DNA of 64,000 nt from Aurelia coerulea (lineage: Eukaryota > Cnidaria > Scyphozoa > Semaeostomeae > Ulmaridae). Made by a program: the position numbers and the translations under genes. Below are positions 57,508 to 64,000 of the stretch, one piece after another. Each line of letters opens with the position of its first letter. The first letter of the stretch is position 1. The notes under the pieces are model-generated. The model saw only the letters and a list, made by a program, of their open reading frames with translations, was not told where the DNA came from and did no database searches. The stretch spans positions 12,734,001 to 12,798,000 of the forward strand of contig CM076954.1 in assembly GCA_039566865.1 (NCBI GenBank), read 5' to 3'.

Positions 57508-57775
57508 TGTGGCCCGGGGGGGGGGGGGATATTTTGGGTACTAGGACGTGCCATCGGGAAGTGTATAGATTTTCGCACTTTTTCGGAAAATTGGTATCAG
57601 GGGGTATACTTTTTCGGAAAATTGGTATCAGGGGGTATACTTTTTCGGAAAATTGGTACAAGGTCGGGTATACTTTTTCGGAAAATTGGTATAAGGAATG
57701 GGTACGTTTTTGAAGCTTCCATAGCTCGTCCCCGACCAAAACCTGGTCAAGTACCCCCCCCCCCCCCGGCCATGT
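57508..57775. mobile_element. G-tract-bounded element with tandem core
   Basis: Starts 'ccctgtggcccgggggg' and ends with C-run plus 'ccggccatgtggg', i.e. inverted G/C tracts. The core has four ~33-bp units 'ttttcggaaaattggtatca' plus 'gggggtatac'. A similar layout occurs at 62195-62605. Confidence 0.65.
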
Positions 57776-58549
57776 GGGTACGAGAGCAAACAAAAATGAA
57801 AAATTGAAAAACAATTCTTTTCCTACATTTTCAAGGCTCTGTTACCCAGGGTATGTTATTCATTACCACTTGATCAACGCATAGATAGAGGGACTTCCTC
57901 ATAACGCAGGCTACAAATTGTTCTACAAAAGGAGATCCCCCACTGAAAATTGCTAGGTAGATCTTCTTGATTGCTTTTGCTACAAGAATTGGTGGTACAA
58001 ATTTCAAAGCCAAGTATCTCATGCAAAAATGAGTAGCTTCGAACGAAATAAGTCTCTTTAAGGTAATATTACTCAGGTTTCTTAATTTTTTATGATCTGA
58101 TGCTAAGTTTATGAAGAAAATATGCGTTGGAGTTGGGAAATGTGAGAAATTAAAGGGAAAATCATCCATAAAGTACCATGAACATTTCCCAGACTTTCAT
58201 ACCCCCCCCCCCCATCAGTTTACTCTTTCAATGTGGGAAGTTGACAGATTTACGGACCGTACGCTTTTGGTCATGCACCTTTGGTCATGCACCTTTCCCT
58301 TCCTTGGATGTTGACAACTTCGCAAAAAAACAATACAAATGACCTAAAAAATTAACCAAGGCAAATGACGGCAAATTGAGTAAATAGCCATGCAAAATGA
58401 AAGACCACAAAAGTTAATTCAAAGACCAAATGAATTTAATGACCATATAAATTAATCTAATGACCATATAAATTAATTCAATGACCACATAAATTAATTC
58501 ATCTAATGACCATATAAATGAATTCAATGACCATATAAATTAATCTAAT

Positions 58550-58551
<2 letters not shown>

Positions 58552-58586
<35 letters not shown>

Positions 58587-60101
58587 ACTTTATTTAAAGA
58601 GGATAAACCAGGTTAGCCTAACAACTAATCTTCCCCTGGGTCCTCTCTACTAACTACGAAATAAGAATATAATACACGCAAAAAGTGTCCTTTAAGTTTT
58701 AAGAAGCTTAGTAACATTTTTCATTTAAAGTAAAGTTTAAGAATTTAAATCTGACAGTCAAGATAGTACTGATATACTTTTCTCTTGAAAATTTCCAATG
58801 ATGTTGACTGTCTAATGTTAAGTGGAAGTTCATTCCATATTTTACTTCCTTTTATCGATACTGACTGATCAGCCTTTTTCAGTTTTGATCTGGGCACATA
58901 CAAGTTGTTGTGTGATGAACTTCTCGTCAATCGTTGTTTAATCTGATTTTGGTGAGTGAACAAATCAGTCATATACTTTGGAGCTATTCCATTTAGAGCC
59001 TTGTAGACTACTATAGCTGTTTTGAAGTTTATTCTTTGTTGAACGGGCAGCCACTTAAGCTTCTTAAACAGTGGTCCTGAATGTTCACGGCCTGGAAGGT
59101 CACAGATCAACCTAGCTGCTCTCTTTTGAAGCTTCAATAGCGAGGATATCTTTGTAGAAGACCCCCAAACCACACTGCAGTAATCAAAATAGACTTGTAT
59201 AAAGTTTTGATAGAACAATTTTCTTGTATTAAATGGCAGGTAGGACTTGATCCTACGAAATAAAGCAAGGTTGCGGCTTACAGTATTACATACGCGTTTG
59301 ACGTGATTGTTCCATGTGAGATCTTGGTCAATAACAACTCCTAGAAGCTTTTCTTGCTGAATCTGAAATAATGGCTGTTCATTCATCTTCACATAAATTG
59401 TCTGATCTTGTTGGTTTCTTTTCAGCTTGGAACGTTTTTGCTGTGTTGTGACTAGGAGAGTCTTAGTTTTTTCTACATTGACAGCCATCTTGTTTTCACT
59501 GCACCACGTTGCGATTTGTCTAGCAGATGTGTTCAACTTTGTTTCGATCTCCTGGATAGTTTTGCCAGAAATTGACACGGTGCTATCATCTGCATACATT
59601 TCTAGTGCACCTTCTTTTATCTCTAATGGTATGTCATTCATGAACAAGATGAATAATAATGGTCCTAAGATTGAACCTTGTGGGACCCCTGACTTCACAA
59701 CCTCAGGATCTGAGATGTTATTCTTAAAATTAACCATTTGCTTACGTTCATTCAAATACGAAGTGAACCATTCAAGTGTTTTACCGCAGCACTGATATAA
59801 CTTTAACTTTTCCAATAATAATTCATGGTTGACAAGATCGAACGCTTTTCTCAAGTCCAGCAGAATAACGCCTGTCATGAGGCCATCATTCATAGACTTC
59901 AACCATCGGGTTGTTAGGTTGAGAAGAGCAGTTTCACATGAGTGCATTGCTCTGAAGCCTGACTGAGCTGCGTAAAGGAGTCCATGTATGTCCAGGTATG
60001 AGTAGAAATGTCTGTGCACATGTTTCTCAATTATTTTGCTTAGCAGTGGAAGGACTGAAATTGGTCGAAAGTTACCGAAATCATGGAGGGGGCCAGACTT
60101 G
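58552..60101 (-). mobile_element. 5'-truncated LINE inserted in the MULE-like arm
   Basis: On the minus strand it ends in a (TATC)n microsatellite tail (58552-58584), typical of some CR1/L2-like LINEs, and is cut at its 5' side at 60101, where the 'tgaccatataaatt' arm units resume. Confidence 0.85.
58745..60101 (-). CDS. LINE reverse transcriptase, 5'-truncated (CR1/L2-like)
   Basis: Open from KSGPLHDFGNFRPISVLPLL (60101) to the stop at 58745, about 451 codons. RT motifs in order: FRPISVLPLLSKIIEK, SGFRAMHSCETALL, motif A ILLDLRKAFDLVNHELL, motif B SGVPQGSILGPLLFILFMND, catalytic MYADDSTVS, HLGV-like KLLGVVIDQDLTW, then ARLICDLPGREHSG and WNELPLNIR near the C-terminus. The endonuclease is absent. 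No stop or frameshift in the remaining part, so the insertion is young. It is distinct in sequence from the LINE at 52492. Confidence 0.92.
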
Positions 60102-60489
60102 TGACCATATAAATTAATTCAATGACCATATAAATTAATCTAATGACCATATAAATTAATTCAATGACCACATAAATTAATTCATCAATGACCACATAAA
60201 TTAATTCATCTAATGACCATATAAATGAATTCAATGACCATATAAATTAATCTAATGACCATATAAATTAATTCAATGACCACATAAATTAATTCATCTA
60301 ATGACCATATAAATTAATTCAATGACCATATAAATTAATTAATAGACCATATAGATTGATTTATAGACCATATATATTAATTCATAGACCACATAAATTA
60401 ATTCATAGACCACATAAATTAATTCATAGACCAAGGAAATCGAAAAGCAATTTTGACGAGAATGGCGCCCCATACAAGAACTGCAGTGC

Positions 60490-61085
60490 GTCATTCATTC
60501 GAATGGTATTTATACCTGCAGCGTTATTTTGGCAATCAAATTAAAGCAATTATGACCACAGTCAAATTCAATCAGGTGGTTGTAATTGCAATTAAACAAT
60601 GCTCGAATCTTGAATGACAGTTTCGCCATCGTTTTGATTGGCAAAGGAATGCAAAGATACTTCAGCATGCCTCATTGCACTTGCATAATCAAAAAACATT
60701 AGTTGAATCCGCAATGTGTAGGCTACAATCATTTATTGTTTTTTTACCCCATCAAAGACAATAATAATTTATCAACTAATCAAATGTCAGCTAATCAAAT
60801 CTGTTGTAGCTGCATGGCTACAATCAAGATCAGAGCAGAACATGTAGCCACTTAGCCAAGCATAAACACTCTAGCCTTTGAACAGGCGATAAACATGTGA
60901 GATGCAGAGCAGGTAAACAAAAATGTTGCTGCATGGTCGGAGTGCAAGATGTAATGTTTGAACTGAGAGTGATATCATATTAACTTGCACTGGATGTTGA
61001 GTCATGCTAATACCCCCATTCATACTGACAAAGTTAAACCAGCTTTGTCGAAACCACGTTAAATTTCAACCAATCAAGCGCATTA
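60490..61085. other. No feature recognised
   Basis: AT-rich sequence between two elements without supported exons. Confidence 0.5.
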
Positions 61086-61353
61086 AAGGCCCTTTACATG
61101 AGAAATTTCAACCCGGGTTGAGTTGAACACGGGTTGAGTTTCAACTCGGTTGACGGTGTAAGCCTTCATCGCGTCATTCAAATTTTTGAATGGGGCTCAC
61201 ATTCCTTCTTCTATTGTTTGCAACCATGTGACCTAATCTCAACCCGCGTTGAGATTCCATGTAAACACAAGGCAAACTAAGCAATGCTGTTAAAACTAAC
61301 TCAACCCGTGTTGAAACTCAACATGGGTTGAAATTTCTTATGTAAAGGGCCTC
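61086..61353. mobile_element. PIF/Harbinger-like MITE
   Basis: Ends AAGGCCCTTTACAT and the inverse of 'atgtaaagggcctc', TTA on both sides. Internal inverted and direct 'tcaacccgggttga' motifs. 268 bp. Similar in design to 38468-38928. Confidence 0.8.
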
Positions 61354-61952
61354 TTAGATTTGTTGCATTGACCAATTAGAATTAACTTGTCGGTGTGAAT
61401 TGGGTATCAGCTGTCTTGAAATATGCAAGCAGTAGGATTGTTCTCAAACTCGAAACTTCCCTTGCACAATTCGCCCCTCTGGGGGCACATAACTGCTGGT
61501 GAATGGTATTGAAGTGAGTACCCCCCCCCCCCCCCCCATAACAGATTGGCAGCCGATTGTCTCTACTCTTCTGAGCTGCACTCACTTAACTTTGTTAACA
61601 GCTAGTTCAGTATTTGATCTACATGCCAAAAAAATAAATTTCAAGATCGGCCTTGCAATCAACGTGTGATGATTTTTTTTAAACAGGAGTACTTTTTGGG
61701 GCACCCAGTAGCGCGAGATTTATAAGGAACTAAAATGTCCAGAATATAAGACTGTCCAAAATGAAAAGAATTAGAAATGTTAAGAGTGGATCTGGACCCG
61801 TCAAAAAATAATGGTAATGATGAGATAATAATACCAATATCGCCTATCGCCAGTCATGTATGTCCAGCTAGGATCACCTACAAACTGCCTCTTGGGGGGT
61901 ATGTTATGCATTGTTGTCGATATCTTAACAGCTACTGCTCCCAATTTTGCAG

Positions 61953-62120
61953 GAAGCTACTCACTGACATGTAAGGATGAAGACACTATGGTTGCACACA
62001 GCGATGTCTTCAAATACATTGGTTGCAATGAGGGTACAAGAGAGGTGCTCGATTGCCCCTCAGGCTCGTTTTTCGATGTCAGAAGTGCTTGCTGTATTGG
62101 TGGAAACGAGATCAAAATAG
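61953..62120 (+). CDS. Chitin-binding type-2-like exon, partly degenerate
   Basis: Acceptor ctcccaattttgcag, donor ATAG|gtatgt, phase 1 at both ends, 168 nt. It encodes GSYSLTCKDEDTMVAH, then FKYIGCNEGT, LDCPSGSFFDVRSACC and GGNEIKI. The F/Y-x-C and CPxGxxFD...C spacing is that of CBM14/peritrophin-A, but the usual second Cys is replaced (Val) and no sixth Cys is present in this exon, so the fold may be altered. An in-frame upstream ATG (61901, MLCIVVDILTATAPNF) could make this a first exon instead; the polypyrimidine acceptor argues for splicing. Confidence 0.65.
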
Positions 62121-62194
62121 GTATGTTTGGATGATGAAAATAAAGTGAATTACATTTGCACAACGTCCGGAATTCTAATGCAAAAGAAGCGCTG

Positions 62195-62605
62195 CAGCTA
62201 CACGGTGGGGGGGGGGGGGGTGTTCCATAGTAAAGGTACCTGGGAATGCGCCGCGCGACGAAGGGTATACTTTTTTGGACTTCTAGTATAGCCGAGGGTA
62301 TACTTTTTTGCAATTTTGGCCTAGCAATGGTCTAGCCAAGGGTATCATTTTTGGCAATATTGGTCTAGCGTACGGTCATGATATCATATTTGGTACAAAT
62401 TTGACAATATTGGTCTAGAGAATGGTTAAAATTGGTCAAGCCAAGGGTGCCATTTTCGTAAAAATTGGTCCATGGAATGGTCAAATTGGTCTAACCAGTG
62501 GTAGCATTTTCGTAAAAATTAGTCTAGTGAACGGTACCATTTTAAATATGCTCGCGGCAGACCCCTACCCAAAAATTTAGCCAAGAACCCCCCCCCCCCC
62601 CCGTA
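62195..62605. mobile_element. G-tract-bounded element with 'attggtctag' core
   Basis: Starts with a run of G (62205-62220), ends with a run of C (62588-62602). Between are degenerate ~30-45-bp units 'gccaagggtatcattttt' and 'ggcaatattggtctag'. Same layout as 57508-57775. It lies in the intron between the two chitin-binding exons. Confidence 0.6.
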
Positions 62606-62619
62606 TGCAGCTAATGCGA

Positions 62620-63485
62620 GAAAATAGATAAAGAGAAATGATGGCTTAAGTATCATTCTGCAAATGTTGAAAGAAATATGTACCACCAGCGACAATTTTG
62701 ATCTGCGAAGAACATGCGAAAAGGGCTCTGATATCCCCAAAGTTCCGTAAACGTGACAATGAAAAAGTTACAGGGTGTTCCAAAAATTGTTCGAGTTTTG
62801 AGTGAATATTAAAAAGTAACGATAAGATGAACAGATTTCATGATAAAACAACGGTTTCTAAGATCTTAAATTGGTTCTAGACATCAATTCTTGCAAATCT
62901 GCTAAAAATTTACTGAGCTACGATCCCTTGATGTTAAAGAAAGTTAAGTTATCGAAATCCCTTCCAAATTCCATGTGGGTTGCTCTGAAATAAACAAGGA
63001 ACGAAGCATAAGCAATGGCCTATGCTACTTTCAGCATAGATGCTACTGAGAAGACTCTGGTTTCAAATGTTCAAAAGCTTGCAATCTGTGAATATTTAGC
63101 AGATCTGCAAGATTCTGATGTCGAAGTCAAAATCAATTTAAGATCTTAGGGACGGGGCTATTTTATCATAGAACACGTTCATCATATCGTTATATTTTAC
63201 ATTTAATCAAACGTTGGGCAATTTTTTTGGACACTCTGTGCTAAGAATTACAAGAACAATAACAATTGTGAGCACTCTAAACTGGGCAATTAAGAAGAGT
63301 AACAAAGAAAAATGAAGAGGAAAAACCAGTCTTTAACTTTAGATAGATTTGGTCAAAATATTTCGGCGATTTAAATTTCGACAGGAATTTCCAAAATTTC
63401 ACATTTAATGTGTAGCTTCAACCAAGCTTGATACTTTATCATTTCATTGAATTTTAATGAACAAAAAGATCCTTTATATTCGCAG
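62620..63485. other. Intron between the two chitin-binding exons
   Basis: AT-rich, no feature apart from the G-tract element at its left. 'gacactctgtgctaagaatt' near 63232 and 'acagggtgttccaaaaattgt' at 62771 could be ends of a mariner-like element ('gggtgttccaaaaa' / 'ttttttggacactct'), about 62772-63238. Confidence 0.4.
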
Positions 63486-63659
63486 ACGAATTTTGCAACA
63501 GCAGACAAGATGGCACGTATGGAAACCCCTGGAATTGCACCACGTTCATTACCTGTGCAAACGAGAGAGAATACCTTCTGCCTTGCCCTCAGAAAACTAT
63601 CTACAATCCAGTCACGAAACAATGCATGTGGTGGGTGAAGAATTCTTGCAAGCAGATTG
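63486..63659 (+). CDS. Chitin-binding type-2 (CBM14/peritrophin-A) exon
   Basis: Acceptor tttatattcgcag, donor ATTG|gtaagt, phase 1 at both ends, 174 nt. Asp (split) EFCNSRQDGTYGN, then WNCTTFITCANE, LPCPQKTIYNPVTKQC and NSCKQI. All six Cys of the family are present in canonical spacing (C-15-C-5-C-9-C-12-C-7-C), with the aromatic residues of the chitin-contact face (Y, W, F). Such domains occur in secreted or cuticular proteins and bind chitin or related glycans. Next exon lies beyond the window. Frames on the minus strand and in other plus frames here are chance. Confidence 0.88.
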
Positions 63660-64000
63660 GTAAGTGAAATCTAGCAATGGAAGCTTGTCAACAATATGGG
63701 AATATCGGCCCAGTGCAGAAAAACATTCAAATGAACGATTGTGACTTCTGTAATCACACGCATTTTCTTAAGACGATATAGCTGTACTCTCTGGCAGAAA
63801 ACAAGTTGCCGTAATTTGAATGAGGTTTTGCAAGTTTTTTAAAATTCCCCATAATCATTGATAACTTAGCAGATGATCCAGATCTTTAAAAAGGTTGATG
63901 AAAACTTCTATAAATTATTTCTTTTAAGCTTTTGTTAGTTTTTTATGATTGTACAATCAGATATTCCAAAAATCTTCAATATTTTCAAAATTAAAGGATT

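Larger units (their letters stand above)
56407..60473. mobile_element. MULE-like long-inverted-repeat element, 4.07 kb
   Basis: Exact 9-bp duplication acaagaact on both sides (56398-56406, 60474-60482), and inverted ends ATGGGGCGCCATTC. Each arm is ~500-700 bp: a terminal unique block, then tandem 'ccatataaattaattcaatga' units (left 56440-56690; right 58430-58551 and 60102-60420), then a second paired block running to about 56908 and 58190 ('gtcaacttcccacatt' / inverse). The right arm is interrupted by a LINE. The central 1.3 kb carries a G-tract element. No transposase; 9-bp duplication plus long arms suggest Mutator-like mobilisation. Confidence 0.88.

Noticed and set aside
57483..57814. 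Overlapping plus and minus frames near the G-tract element
   Set aside because: They arise from the tandem 'cggaaaattggtat' units.

Overview
This window is nuclear DNA from an animal. It is AT-rich, intron-rich and crowded with transposable elements; no bacterial-style gene occurs. One hidden multi-exon gene is a clear metazoan orthologue of FAM102/EEIG (C. elegans SYM-3 family). Two chitin-binding type-2 exons, vertebrate-type TTAGGG repeats, tRNA-derived SINEs and several CR1/L2/jockey-like LINE remnants fit an invertebrate. The LINE tails (Cys-rich C-terminus followed by a VPNLGYI motif) resemble those I know from cnidarians, so a cnidarian is my best guess, but it is not proven.

Layout. 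1-4.6 kb holds two adjacent tandem arrays on opposite strands, each unit carrying a short conserved reading frame. 4.6-9.5 kb is mostly unrecognised, with one 9-bp-TSD foldback element. 9.5-42.95 kb is the FAM102 gene on the minus strand. Its 11 recognised exons (30-273 nt) have exact GT/AG borders and compatible phases. They encode the N-terminal NT-C2 domain and the conserved C-terminal motifs; only the last short exon is missing. The introns hold hAT, MULE-like, PIF/Harbinger-like and TA-target elements, SINEs, LINE remnants and satellites. Intron 2 alone contains a 6.8-kb segment bounded by short inverted ends and filled with two kinds of tandem repeat.

43-50 kb is intergenic: elements, two inverted GC-rich arrays and a 1.6-kb hAT element containing a tRNA-like SINE. 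50.3-50.7 kb has two signal-peptide-like first exons on the plus strand. 51.6-54.8 kb is a three-level transposon nest whose innermost member is a 5'-truncated LINE with an uninterrupted reverse transcriptase. 56.4-60.5 kb is a 4.1-kb MULE-like inverted-repeat element with exact 9-bp target duplications and a second LINE inserted in one arm. 61.9-63.7 kb carries two symmetric phase 1-1 exons encoding chitin-binding (CBM14/peritrophin-A) modules of a plus-strand gene that runs off the window.

Only FAM102 and the chitin-binding gene look like host protein-coding genes. Most other long reading frames are LINE-derived or chance frames in repeats.
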